A stretch of 64,000 bases of DNA, from contig NZ_AP024546.1 of NCBI RefSeq assembly GCF_018406645.1, forward strand, positions 2,542,001 through 2,606,000. The letters run 5' to 3'. The position numbers and the translations under genes are program-made. A model generated the notes under the pieces. It was not told where the DNA came from and did not search any database. It worked only from the letters and a program-made list of their open reading frames with translations. Shown piece by piece: positions 7,853 through 17,133 of this stretch (position 1 is its first letter; each line of letters opens with the position of its first letter). This DNA comes from Lysobacter helvus (lineage in GTDB: Bacteria > Pseudomonadota > Gammaproteobacteria > Xanthomonadales > Xanthomonadaceae).

Positions 7853-8662
7853 TTATTTCTCGACGAACGCCCGCTCGAACACGTAATCCCCCGGCACGCC
7901 GATGCGCGGCGCGGCGACGAAACCGCGCTTGTCCAGCAACCCGCGGAAATCCGCCAGCATCTGCGGGCTGCCGCAGATCATCGCGCGGTCGCGTGCGGGA
8001 TCGAGCGGCTCGATGCGCAGGTGATCCATCATCCGCCCGCTGTCCATCAACTCGGTCAGCCGCCCGCGTTGGTCGCGGCCGCCGAAGTCGAACCCTTCAC
8101 GCGACACCGCCGGGTAATACAGCAACTGCTTCCCGATCTGCTCGCCCAGGAATTCGTGGTGCGGCAATTCGTTGACGATGTAGTCGCGATACGCGAGGTC
8201 GCGCGCGTTGCGCACGCCGTGGCACAGGATCACGCGCTCGAAGCGTTCGTACGTCGCCGGGTCCTTGATGACGGCCAGCCACGGCGCGAAGCCGGTGCCG
8301 GTGCCGAGCAGGTACAGGTTGCGCCCCGGATGCAGGTCGTGGATCAGCAGCGTGCCCGTGGGCTTGCGCCCGATCAGCAGCGCATCGCCGGGCTGGATGT
8401 GCTGCAGCCGCGAGGTCAGCGGACCGTCCTGCACCTTGATGCTGAAGAACTCGAGTTGTTCTTCCCAGTTCGCGCTGGCGATCGAATACGCGCGCAGCAG
8501 CGGACGCGTGCTGCCGTCGGGCTGCGCGACGGGCAGGCCGATCATGACGAACTGGCCGTTCTCGAAACGGAAACCATCGTCGCGCGTGGTGGTGAAACTG
8601 AAATACGCGTCCGTCCAGTGACGGACATCCAGCACGGTCTCGGTGCCGAAGGGGGAGGACAT
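7853..8662 (-). CDS. fpr: Ferredoxin/flavodoxin-NADP+ reductase
   Basis: A 269-residue FAD enzyme exchanging electrons between NADPH and ferredoxin or flavodoxin. The FAD-binding RAYSIAS motif is at residues 57-63, the NADP-binding GTGTGFAP follows mid-protein, and the C-terminus ends FVEK. The length and the lack of a transit or signal sequence fit the bacterial subclass. ATG 8662 is the only sensible start. It lies 32 bp downstream of the ubiB-like gene on the same strand and may be co-transcribed with it. Confidence 0.93.
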   Translation of the reverse strand: MSSPFGTETVLDVRHWTDAYFSFTTTRDDGFRFENGQFVMIGLPVAQPDGSTRPLLRAYSIASANWEEQLEFFSIKVQDGPLTSRLQHIQPGDALLIGRKPTGTLLIHDLHPGRNLYLLGTGTGFAPWLAVIKDPATYERFERVILCHGVRNARDLAYRDYIVNELPHHEFLGEQIGKQLLYYPAVSREGFDFGGRDQRGRLTELMDSGRMMDHLRIEPLDPARDRAMICGSPQMLADFRGLLDKRGFVAAPRIGVPGDYVFERAFVEK

Positions 8663-8694
8663 GGGGGCGAGCGGGCTTGCGGGGGACGCGGATT

Positions 8695-10377
8695 CTAGCG
8701 CGGCCCGCGCTCTTCCTTCGGGCGCGCCTTGTGGTCGCGGCGCAGCGAACTCCACACCAGCATCAGGCCCACGCCCGTGCCGATCAGGAACAGCACCAGC
8801 GCCAGCGCCGGATACCCGAACAGCTTGATGCCCGGCGTCTCCACCTTCATCAGGATCGCCGAGGCCAGGATCAGCGCGGCGGTGATCACGCCGGCGCTGA
8901 TGCGGTTGGCGATCTTCTGCAGGTTCTCCATCAGCTGCGAGTCGTCCAGGCCGCCGAGGTTCACGGTGAGGCGGTTCTCGGCGAGCAGCGACAGGATGTC
9001 GGACACCTTGCGCGGCGACTCGCGCACCAGCGCCTGCATTTCCATCATCTCGTTGGCGAGGTTGGCCGGCGAGAACGATTGCTTGATGCGCTCGCGCATC
9101 ACGTGCTGGATGTGCGTCTCGACGATCGCCTTGACGTCCAGCTGCGGATCCAGCGCGAAGGCCACCTGTTCGAGGTTGAGCAGCGTCTTGCCCAGCAGGC
9201 TGAGTTCCGGCGGCGTGCGCAGGCCGCACGCGGTGGCGATGCGCACCAGTTCGACGACCAGGCGGCCTTCGGACAAGGATTGCGAACCCGAGTGCGCGGC
9301 ATAGCGCGACACCAGCTGGCCGATCTCGCGGACGAAACGCTCCTGGTCGAAATCGTCCAGCCGCGTCCCCATCGCGATCGATTCGTTCGCCACTTCTTCG
9401 CCGCGGCCATCCACGCAGGCGAACAGCAGCTTGAGCAGGCGCTCGCGTTGTTTCGGTGGGACGTGCGCGATCATGCCGAGGTCGAACAGGCCCAGGCGGC
9501 CGTCGTTCGTCACCAGCAGGTTGCCCGGGTGCGGATCGGCGTGGATCTCGCCGTGCACGAACATCTGGTCGAGGTAACCGCGCAGCAGCGCCTCGCCGAG
9601 TTTGCCGAGGTCCTGTTCGGTGCGGCGGATGCCCGACAGTTCGGTGGCCTTGACGCCGTGCACCAGGTCCATCGTGAGCACGCGCGTGGCGCACAGGTCG
9701 CGGATCGGCTGCGGCACGAACAATTCGGGATACGCGGTGAAGTGGTCCGCGAAGCGCGCGAGGTTTTCCGCTTCGATGCGGTAATCCAGTTCAGCCAGCA
9801 GCGTCTTGCGGAACTCGTGCACCCAGTCGGCGAAGCGGATGCGCCGGCCGATGTCCGTCATGCGATCGGCCTTGTCGGCCATCGCGGCGAGCGTGTCGAG
9901 GTCGGCGCGGATCAGTTCCGCCACGCCGGGGCGCTGCACTTTCACCGCCACTTCGCGGCCGTCGCGCAATTCGGCCCGATACACCTGCGCGAGCGATGCC
10001 GCACCGATCGGCACTTCGTCGAAGCGCACGAACGCCTTGCTGATGCGCACGCCCAGTTCGTCCTCGATCACCGGCCGGATGGCTTCGAACGGCGCGGGCG
10101 CCACTTCGTCCTGCATGCGCTGCAGGGCGACGAGGTAGGCGGGCGGCACCATGTCGGGCCGCGTCGACAGCGCCTGGCCGATCTTGATGAAGGTGGGGCC
10201 GAGCGCCTCGAGGTCGTCGACGAACTCTTCGGGGGCGCCGGCTTCGATCTCGGTGTCGTCCGTCGGCAGCGACGCCGAATCCAGGTCGATGCCGGTGAAC
10301 ACGCCCGCGCCGCGATACCGCAGGAGGAAGCGGAGGATCTGTGCGCTGCGCGCGAGGTTCGGGGAATGCCCATTCAT
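8695..10377 (-). CDS. ubiB: UbiB/ABC1-family atypical kinase
   Basis: A 560-residue member of the ABC1/UbiB family needed for ubiquinone synthesis or lipid homeostasis. The family KxGQ motif is visible in PTFIKIGQALSTRPD, the ATP-binding lysine in VAVKVQRPGV, and the catalytic and metal residues in HADPHPGNLL and LFDLGM. Two hydrophobic helices at the C-terminus anchor it in the membrane, as in E. coli UbiB. It is not next to other ubi genes, so it could be a second family member; the symbol is given with reserve. The fpr gene follows at 32 bp. Confidence 0.85.
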   Translation of the reverse strand: MNGHSPNLARSAQILRFLLRYRGAGVFTGIDLDSASLPTDDTEIEAGAPEEFVDDLEALGPTFIKIGQALSTRPDMVPPAYLVALQRMQDEVAPAPFEAIRPVIEDELGVRISKAFVRFDEVPIGAASLAQVYRAELRDGREVAVKVQRPGVAELIRADLDTLAAMADKADRMTDIGRRIRFADWVHEFRKTLLAELDYRIEAENLARFADHFTAYPELFVPQPIRDLCATRVLTMDLVHGVKATELSGIRRTEQDLGKLGEALLRGYLDQMFVHGEIHADPHPGNLLVTNDGRLGLFDLGMIAHVPPKQRERLLKLLFACVDGRGEEVANESIAMGTRLDDFDQERFVREIGQLVSRYAAHSGSQSLSEGRLVVELVRIATACGLRTPPELSLLGKTLLNLEQVAFALDPQLDVKAIVETHIQHVMRERIKQSFSPANLANEMMEMQALVRESPRKVSDILSLLAENRLTVNLGGLDDSQLMENLQKIANRISAGVITAALILASAILMKVETPGIKLFGYPALALVLFLIGTGVGLMLVWSSLRRDHKARPKEERGPR

Positions 10378-10436
10378 GCGGGCAGCGTAGACGCGCGGGC
10401 GTCAATGGGATTTCACCCGGGGTGGGGAATGGGGCG

Positions 10437-13400
10437 CTATCGCGTCGCCGGACGCGCCACTTCCGCGAAATTGTCCCGGGGCCGCACGTCCACGAGCAGG
10501 GCGCGCGGATCCACGCCGACGTACCCCGGTTCGCGCGGCACCGTCACCAGGAGTGTCTGCGTCGCGCGGGTGATCCGGTGCTTCGCCAGCCACATCGGCT
10601 TGCCCGGAATCACCTGGCCGTTTTCCTGCTTCTGCGCCGGGCCGGGGTACACGCCGATCTCGACCCATTCGTCGAGTGGGCGCTCGATTTCCGCGCCCGC
10701 GTCGTCGACCAGCAGCTTGCGCGCACGTACGTCCACGGCGACCTGCCAACGACCGTCGGGCGTTCTGGTCGCCTTGGCCTGCGTCGCGGAGAGCTCCCAA
10801 TACGTGTTGGCGGCGAACAGGTCGTGCAACACCGGTTGGTACTGCCTCGGCGTGACCGCCTGCAATTCGCGATACAGGTCCAGCGTGGTCGCCAAGGGCG
10901 TGCTGCCCGGCGGGTGTGCCTCCAGCAATCGGCGCAGCGCGAGGTTCACCTGGTCGCGGCCGATGTACTGGCTCAACGCGTACATCGCCAACGGACCCTT
11001 GCGGTAGTTGAGGAACTGCTCGGTCGCCCGCAGCAGCGGCGGCGATGCGCGCGAACGCGGCACTTCGTACTCGCGGCGCATCATGTCGAGGTAGGCCTGC
11101 AACTGCGCGGAGCCCAGCGTGTCCTCGACGACCTGGGTCGCCGAATACGTGGCCATGCTTTCGATCAACAGTCCGGCGCCTTCCACGCGCGCCGGCGAGA
11201 ACCGCGCGCCGCCCCACCATTGATGCGCGACTTCATGCGCGGTGACGGCGAAGACGAGGTCCAGGCCATCGGGTTCGCGCGAAGGATCCAGCAGCGCGAA
11301 GCCATCGCCGTAGTCGACGAGGCCGGGTTCGGAGTGGGCGCCGATGTCGCGCGAAGCGTTCTCGACGATGCACAGCGATCGATAGGGGTAGGGGCCGTAC
11401 AGGCGCGTGTAGAGCGCGAGCGACGCACACGCGCTGCGGGCCATGGTCCCGACGATGCTGTCGTGCGCGGGATGGTGGAAGACTTCGACGCCCACGCCCT
11501 GGCATTGCGCGCGCCGCACCGAGTAGCGGGCCGAGAAGAACTGCACGTCCTCGCCGATCGGCGCGTCGCTGGCGTACTGGAAATACCGGCGGCCGTGTTC
11601 GCGCCAACTGCGGCGCAAGGTGCCGGGCGCCAGTGCCACCTGGTCGTCGTCCGTGCCGACGATGGCATCGAACTTCATGCCTGCGTCGCCGGGTACGCCT
11701 GCGCGCGCCTTCAGGTCTTCCAGCACCGGCACGCGCGGCCGCGCGGGCAGGCCCTGCGTGAGGCGGTCGCCGGCTTCGCGCAATTCACGCGCAGGCTGGT
11801 AGCCGATGGTGGGCACGAAGTGCAGGGCGCTGATCCAGCTGCCATTGCCGACGATGGTCTCGTCCGCGCCACGATTGCCGAAGCCCCGTGGTGCGAAGCG
11901 CACGTCGTAGTCGAGCTGCATGGACTCGCCCGGTTGAAACGGGGTGGCCAGCTTGTAAATGCGATGTCCTAGGCGCGTGTCGTCGAGCACGCGCGTCGCC
12001 GGCCGGTCGAAGCGCAGGCTGCGCGTCTCGATGCCGTCGTCGGTGGCGGTGGCCACATGGACGGTGTCGATGGCGTGCGGAGTGGCATTGACCAGGCGAT
12101 AGCGACCGCGGAAATCAGCGGCGCGCTGCTTCGGGTAGAGCTCGACGCGCATGCTCGATGCCGTGACGCGCGGTTGCGGTACATCGGCGTAACGCGCGTA
12201 GCGACGTTCGTACGCGGCCTGGTTCGCCAGGCCTGCGTCGTGCGACCGGTAATGGTTGCGCACGTTGGTGTTGTAGAGGATGCCAGTGCCCAGGCCGAGC
12301 ACCGCGAGGGTCGCGAACGCAGCGGTGATCATCGTCGGGCGCGTCATGCGCGCGCGGGCCAATGCCAGCCGTGCACGAGGGTCGGATTCGCGGCCGCGCA
12401 CCCACGCAAGGCGCGCCAGCACCGCCAGCAACACGGCCCAGGCGATCCAGTACGCCTTGAACGCCAGCCACGGCAGCAGCGATGCGCCGAAACCGCGGAT
12501 GTCGGAGTACGACCAGTCCGGACTGGCGCCGAACACCAGCAGTTTGTGTTCGAGCCCGAGCAAGGGCGCGAACGCGATCAGCCCGTAGAGCGCCAGCGCC
12601 GCCAGCGTGCCGAGGTGCTTCTGGTTCACCACGGTGTGCACGGTCAACGCGAGCAGCGCGAACAACAGGTAGTCCGTCAGTTGCAGCCCGAGCAGGACCT
12701 TCGCGTACACGCCGATCTCGACGTGGTGGTAGCCCAGCGCGACCTGTCCGACCACGCCGGCCATGCCCAGCACGACCATCCACGCGACCAGCAACAGTGC
12801 AAGCGCCAGGAACTTCCCGACGAAGAAGACCCAATCCGGCACCGGCGCGGTGCCGCCGATTTCGCCCATGCGCGCGTCGCGCTCGCCCCACACCAGTTCG
12901 CCGGCGTAGAAGATGATCATTAACGGAATGACCATCCACACGCGGTTGCCCGGATTGGCGAGCGCGGCGGTGAGATACGTCAGCACGTGTTCGGTGCGCG
13001 GCAGCAACGGCACGCCGACCCAGTTCATGCGCGCGGGCACCGCGACGCAGGCGAGGAAGGCCACCAGTGCGAGCGGCGCGAACACGGTCCAGCCTTTCGC
13101 GAGCATGCGCAGCGAGCGCGACGCGACGGCGCGAAGTTGGTGCAGGTGCGTGGTGAAGCCGAAGTGGCGTTCGGCCTCCAGCGAGGAGGCGGAGATCGGT
13201 CGTGCACTGGGTGACTCGCTCGCAGCCTCCTGCGTCGCAGCCCGCGCCAACCGGTGACGCAACCGGCGACGCCCTTCCGCCGGATGGACGAGGCGAAACC
13301 GTCGATACGTGAAGCCAAGCGCCGCGAGGCCCGCGACCGCCCACAACAGGCGATTGCCGAGCAGCATGGGTTGCATGCCGACCAGGCGCGTGTTCGTTTC

Positions 13401-14084
13401 GGTCGGCGTCCACGTATCGGACAGGTGGCTGACGATGGAAATCATCCCCACCGGGTCGAGCAACCGCGCCAGGTCCTGCTGGTGCAGCGCCACCGCGACG
13501 AACGTCGCCAGCCCCATCGAGGCGAAGAACAACACCACGCTGCCGAAGTAGCTCAGGATGGCGCGACGTCCGAGCGCGGCGAACGAAAACTGCACCGCCG
13601 TCGCGATGAACGCGTTCGGGAGCGCGATCAGCAGGTACGCCAGCGCGAAGGCCGCGGGCCGCCAGGGACCGACGATGCCGGGTTCGACGTCGGGCCAGTG
13701 CATGCCGATCCACATACCTACCGGTGCCGCCAGCAGGATCAGGGCGTTGAGCGCATACGCCGCGAGGAAGCGGCCGGCCAGGTAATCGAACTTGCCGACC
13801 GGCGCGGAATAGCTGAGAGGATGCTGGCCCGTTTCGATATCGCGTGCGGCGGCGTCACCGGCGACGGACGCGCCGATGAACAGCCAGAGCAGGCAGCAGA
13901 CCACCGTGGTCGAGGCGATCACCAGGGGCGCGTTGACCAGCATGTAACCGTTGCGCGCGTCATCGACGTAGTTGCCCTGGATGACGCTCCAGGCCACGAA
14001 GCACAACGCAACGACCTGGAACCACGTCGCGACGCGACGTGCCTGGTACGCGAATTCGAACCGGAAGATCTTGCCGAGCTTCAT
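10437..14084 (-). CDS. ABC-2 type permease fused to M1 metallopeptidase
   Basis: A 1215-residue protein. The N-terminal ~600 residues contain two sets of about six membrane helices typical of ABC-2 permeases, starting MKLGKIFRFEFAYQARR. The C-terminal half is an M1 aminopeptidase: HEVAHQWWGG places the zinc site at 950-954, with a conserved Glu at 975. It starts in a 4-base ATGA overlap with the ATPase gene, so the two proteins form one transporter. Fused permease-peptidases of this type are known in Bacteroidetes and Xanthomonadaceae, but substrates are not well defined. Topology suggests the peptidase domain is on the periplasmic side, which is inference. The tail ends in an Ala/Arg-rich stretch. 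Confidence 0.88.
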   Translation of the reverse strand: MKLGKIFRFEFAYQARRVATWFQVVALCFVAWSVIQGNYVDDARNGYMLVNAPLVIASTTVVCCLLWLFIGASVAGDAAARDIETGQHPLSYSAPVGKFDYLAGRFLAAYALNALILLAAPVGMWIGMHWPDVEPGIVGPWRPAAFALAYLLIALPNAFIATAVQFSFAALGRRAILSYFGSVVLFFASMGLATFVAVALHQQDLARLLDPVGMISIVSHLSDTWTPTETNTRLVGMQPMLLGNRLLWAVAGLAALGFTYRRFRLVHPAEGRRRLRHRLARAATQEAASESPSARPISASSLEAERHFGFTTHLHQLRAVASRSLRMLAKGWTVFAPLALVAFLACVAVPARMNWVGVPLLPRTEHVLTYLTAALANPGNRVWMVIPLMIIFYAGELVWGERDARMGEIGGTAPVPDWVFFVGKFLALALLLVAWMVVLGMAGVVGQVALGYHHVEIGVYAKVLLGLQLTDYLLFALLALTVHTVVNQKHLGTLAALALYGLIAFAPLLGLEHKLLVFGASPDWSYSDIRGFGASLLPWLAFKAYWIAWAVLLAVLARLAWVRGRESDPRARLALARARMTRPTMITAAFATLAVLGLGTGILYNTNVRNHYRSHDAGLANQAAYERRYARYADVPQPRVTASSMRVELYPKQRAADFRGRYRLVNATPHAIDTVHVATATDDGIETRSLRFDRPATRVLDDTRLGHRIYKLATPFQPGESMQLDYDVRFAPRGFGNRGADETIVGNGSWISALHFVPTIGYQPARELREAGDRLTQGLPARPRVPVLEDLKARAGVPGDAGMKFDAIVGTDDDQVALAPGTLRRSWREHGRRYFQYASDAPIGEDVQFFSARYSVRRAQCQGVGVEVFHHPAHDSIVGTMARSACASLALYTRLYGPYPYRSLCIVENASRDIGAHSEPGLVDYGDGFALLDPSREPDGLDLVFAVTAHEVAHQWWGGARFSPARVEGAGLLIESMATYSATQVVEDTLGSAQLQAYLDMMRREYEVPRSRASPPLLRATEQFLNYRKGPLAMYALSQYIGRDQVNLALRRLLEAHPPGSTPLATTLDLYRELQAVTPRQYQPVLHDLFAANTYWELSATQAKATRTPDGRWQVAVDVRARKLLVDDAGAEIERPLDEWVEIGVYPGPAQKQENGQVIPGKPMWLAKHRITRATQTLLVTVPREPGYVGVDPRALLVDVRPRDNFAEVARPATR

Positions 14085-14986
14085 GCGGCGGCAGCCGCGT
14101 GCGCGCCGTGCTGCCCCATGTGCCCGGCCATGGTGCTGAAGTACACGTCGGTGAGATCGGGTTCCGTCGCGTCGAAGCCGGGGCCCGGCGACGCTTCTTC
14201 GTACACGTGCACGACGGTGCGGCCACCGAGCAGGGTGGTGGAGATCACCGCGTGGTCGCGCTGCACGGCCGGCAGCGCGTCCCGTGCCACCACGCGTCGC
14301 CAGATGCGGCCGCGGAGGTGGGTCATCGCGTCCTGCGGCTGCGCTTCGAGCAGGATCCGGCCGCGGTTGATGATCGCCATGCGCGTGCACAGCTCCGAGA
14401 CGTCCTCGACAATGTGCGTGGACAGGATCACCACGCTGGTTTCGCCGAGTTCGCTCAACAGGTTGAGGAAACGCACGCGTTCGGCCGGATCGAGGCCGGC
14501 GGTGGGCTCATCGACGATCAGCAGTTTCGGGTTGCCCAGCAGCGCCACGGCCACGCCGAAGCGCTGCCGCATGCCGCCCGAATAGCCGCCGAGTTTCTGG
14601 TGGCGCACGTCCCACAGGTTCACCTGGCGCAGCAGCGATTCGACCACCTCGCGCCGCGCGCCCTTGCCGGCCATGCCTTCGAGCACGGCGAAGTGATCGA
14701 GCAGGGAATACGCGCTGGCATGCGGATAGACGCCGAATTCCTGCGGCAGGTACCCCAGGGTCTTGCGCACGTCTTCCTTGCGGTTCAACACGTCGAGCTC
14801 GCCGAGCATCGCGCTGCCGCTGTCGGCTTCCTGCAACGTCGCCAGGATGCGCATCAACGTCGACTTGCCGGCGCCGTTGGGCCCGAGCAACCCATACATG
14901 CCGACCGGGATCGTCAGGCTGACGCCATCGAGCGCCTGCACGCCATTGGGATAGGTCTTGCGGATGTCGCGGAGGGTGAGTTGCAT
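14081..14986 (-). CDS. ABC transporter ATP-binding protein
   Basis: A 301-residue ATPase with Walker A GPNGAGKS, a Q-loop in GYLPQEFG, signature YSGGMRQR, Walker B LLIVDEPTAGLD and switch His in STHIVED. The last ~80 residues form an extra domain ending in an alanine run. It is the first gene of a two-gene operon; its stop overlaps the start of the permease-peptidase gene. It probably powers export or membrane-protein handling through that partner. The promoter should lie in 14987-15100, shared with the divergent DUF488 gene. Confidence 0.92.
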   Translation of the reverse strand: MQLTLRDIRKTYPNGVQALDGVSLTIPVGMYGLLGPNGAGKSTLMRILATLQEADSGSAMLGELDVLNRKEDVRKTLGYLPQEFGVYPHASAYSLLDHFAVLEGMAGKGARREVVESLLRQVNLWDVRHQKLGGYSGGMRQRFGVAVALLGNPKLLIVDEPTAGLDPAERVRFLNLLSELGETSVVILSTHIVEDVSELCTRMAIINRGRILLEAQPQDAMTHLRGRIWRRVVARDALPAVQRDHAVISTTLLGGRTVVHVYEEASPGPGFDATEPDLTDVYFSTMAGHMGQHGAHAAAAA

Positions 14987-15102
14987 GGGGCCCGGGTGGA
15001 TGCGAGGTCCCGGCGAGGTTCGCGGGACGCAGTGAAGCCACGGTGGGGCGTACGTGCAGCCAACGCGAAGTGACGAACGTCACCGTGACCACCATCCACC
15101 GA

Positions 15103-15110
15103 TGCACAAT
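15103..15110 (+). promoter_or_regulatory. Extended -10 box, leaderless start
   Basis: TGCACAAT ends 6 bases before ATG 15117. The TG extension and CACAAT hexamer form a plausible extended -10 element; transcription would begin at or next to the A of the start codon. Confidence 0.55.
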
Positions 15111-15116
15111 CCCGCC

Positions 15117-15653
15117 ATGCAGACCTTGTGGACCATCGGGCACTCGACGCGGACCTGGGACGTCTTCGTCGCGATGCTGGGCGATGCGGGCATCGCAACC
15201 CTGGTGGACGTGCGGCGCTTCGCGGGCTCGCGGCGGCATCCGCAGTTTTCGGGCGAGGCGATGGGGCCGGCGCTGGCGGAGGCGGGCGTTGCCTATGTGC
15301 CGATGCCGGCCCTGGGCGGGCGGCGCACGCCGTCGGCGGATTCGCGCAACACCTTGTGGCGGAACGCGAGCTTCCGGGCGTATGCCGATTACATGGACAC
15401 CCAGGCGTATCGCGCGGCGCATGAAGCACTGGCAGCGTTGGCCAATGCGTCACCGACGGCGGTGATGTGCGCGGAGGCCGTGTGGTGGCAGTGCCATCGC
15501 GGGCTGATTTCGGATGACTTCAAGGCGCACGGGTGGCAGGTCATGCACCTGATGGCGCCAGGGCGGGCGGAGGAACATCCGTGGACGGGCGCGGCGCGAA
15601 TCGTTGAAGGCCGGTTGCAGTACTTCGAACCGGAAACCGGTTCATTGTTCTGA
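15117..15653 (+). CDS. DUF488 family protein
   Basis: A 178-residue cytoplasmic protein of the DUF488 family, seen from the start WTIGHSTR, the VDVRRFAGSRRHPQF block, the ALGGRR segment and CAEAVWWQCHRGLISD. The biochemical role of the family is not established; the Cys/Arg-rich motif recalls a phosphatase-like or nucleotide-binding pocket. The ATG at 15117 matches the conserved N-terminus. It is divergent from the ABC operon and convergent with the efflux lipoprotein gene, separated by a strong palindrome. Confidence 0.85.
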   Translation: MQTLWTIGHSTRTWDVFVAMLGDAGIATLVDVRRFAGSRRHPQFSGEAMGPALAEAGVAYVPMPALGGRRTPSADSRNTLWRNASFRAYADYMDTQAYRAAHEALAALANASPTAVMCAEAVWWQCHRGLISDDFKAHGWQVMHLMAPGRAEEHPWTGAARIVEGRLQYFEPETGSLF

Positions 15654-15657
15654 ACAA

Positions 15658-15685
15658 CGTCATCCCCGCCGAAGCGGGGATGACG
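15658..15685. terminator. Perfect palindrome between convergent genes
   Basis: A 12-bp perfect stem (CGTCATCCCCGC and its complement) with a CGAA tetraloop lies between stop codons at 15653 and 15694. It is a shortened version of the REP-like palindrome seen elsewhere in the window and probably acts as a terminator in both directions, although T tracts are absent. Confidence 0.7.
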
Positions 15686-15693
15686 GTGACGAC

Positions 15694-17133
15694 TCACTGG
15701 CGCGCGACTTTCTCGCGCAACGGCATCCGGCCCGGCCAGCCGCCGGCCATCGCCTTGTACAGCGCGACCACGCTCGTCGTCGTGCGCGTGCGCGCATCGA
15801 CGAACGCATCCTGCGCCTGCAGGCGCGTGCGTTCGGCGTCGAGGACTTCGAACAGGTCCGCGGCACCGGCTTCGTAACGCACGCGGGCCAGGCGCGCGGC
15901 ATTGGCGCTGTCGACGGCGGCTTGTTCGCGATGCTGGTCTTCCACGCGCGCGCGGGCATGGATGACGAGCGCGTTCTCCGTGTCTTCCAGCGCGAGCAGC
16001 ACGGTCTGGCGATAACGCGCGAGGTCGCCTTCGGCGTCGGCGTCGGCCGCCGCGATACGGGCGCGGACACGCCCCGCATCGAGGAACGACCAATCGATGC
16101 CCAGCGCGACGAGGCGGGTTTCGCTGTCGCGTTCGAACAACGCCGAGGAATCGATGGCCTGCGTGCCGATCAGCCCGCCGAGCGTGAAGCGGGGGAACAG
16201 GTCCGCCGTCGCCACGCCGATGCGCGCGGTGGCCGAGTGCAACCGCAATTCCGCGGCGGCGACGTCGGGGCGACGACGCAGCAACGCACCGGGCGTGCCG
16301 GCATCGAGGCGATCGGGCAACGCGGGCAGCGGTGCAACGCGATCGAGGTCGGCGACCAATGCGCCCGGCGGGCGACCGGTGAGCACGGCGAGGCGATGCT
16401 CCGACACCGCGGCCAGGGCTTCCAGCGCCGGCACGTTGGCCTGCGTGGCTTCGAGCTGCGCCCGTGCACGCGAGGTATCGAACTCCGTGCCGCGGCCCGC
16501 ATCGAAGCGCGCCTGCACCAGCCGCAACGTCTCCGCCTGGTTGGCGGCGTTGTCGGTCGCGACGTGCAATCGTTCCTGCAAGCCGCGCAGTTCGAAATAC
16601 GTGCGCGCGACTTCACCCACGATCGCCACCTGCGCCGCCGCGAGGTCCTGCGCCGACGCTTCCGCGCCCGCGCGTTCCGCTTCCACGTTGCGCCGCACGC
16701 GGCCGAAGAAGTCGAGCTCCCATGCCGCTTGCGCGTTCACCGAATACGACTTGTTGTCGCGGTCGGCGCGCGAGATGCCTGCGGCCTGGTCGGCGCTCAG
16801 GCGCGTGTCGCTCGCCGTGCCTTGCGCGGTGATGGTGGGCACCTGGTCGAACCGCGCACCACGCAACAACGCATTGGCATGGTCGTAGCGCGAGAGCGCG
16901 ACGCGCAGGTCGTGGTTGGCGGCGAGGGCTTCCTCGACCAGCGAGGTCAGCATCGGGTCGTTGAAGCGGCGCCAGAATTCGTCGTCGGCCGGCGTGGCCG
17001 CGACGGCGGACGGCGCTTCGGCACGCGTGAACGTGTCGGGCGCCTGCGAGGTGGGCCGCACGAAATCCGGCCCCACCGCGCAGGCCGCCAGCAACGCGGC
17101 GGCCAGCGCAGGCACGAGGGGTTTCAAACTCAC
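15694..17133 (-). CDS. RND efflux outer-membrane lipoprotein (NodT/OprM family)
   Basis: A 479-residue outer-membrane channel of the TolC-like NodT family. The signal peptide ends in the lipobox LLAAC with Cys18, followed by AVGPDFVRP, typical of the family. The two long coiled-coil repeats and the RRRPDVAAAELRL segment are present. The GTG at 17133 overlaps the SDR stop codon (GTGA), so I prefer it to the GTG one codon earlier. As the last gene of the efflux operon it would complete a tripartite pump with the adaptor (21205-22404) and the transporter (17887-21042). Confidence 0.92.
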   Translation of the reverse strand: MSLKPLVPALAAALLAACAVGPDFVRPTSQAPDTFTRAEAPSAVAATPADDEFWRRFNDPMLTSLVEEALAANHDLRVALSRYDHANALLRGARFDQVPTITAQGTASDTRLSADQAAGISRADRDNKSYSVNAQAAWELDFFGRVRRNVEAERAGAEASAQDLAAAQVAIVGEVARTYFELRGLQERLHVATDNAANQAETLRLVQARFDAGRGTEFDTSRARAQLEATQANVPALEALAAVSEHRLAVLTGRPPGALVADLDRVAPLPALPDRLDAGTPGALLRRRPDVAAAELRLHSATARIGVATADLFPRFTLGGLIGTQAIDSSALFERDSETRLVALGIDWSFLDAGRVRARIAAADADAEGDLARYRQTVLLALEDTENALVIHARARVEDQHREQAAVDSANAARLARVRYEAGAADLFEVLDAERTRLQAQDAFVDARTRTTTSVVALYKAMAGGWPGRMPLREKVARQ

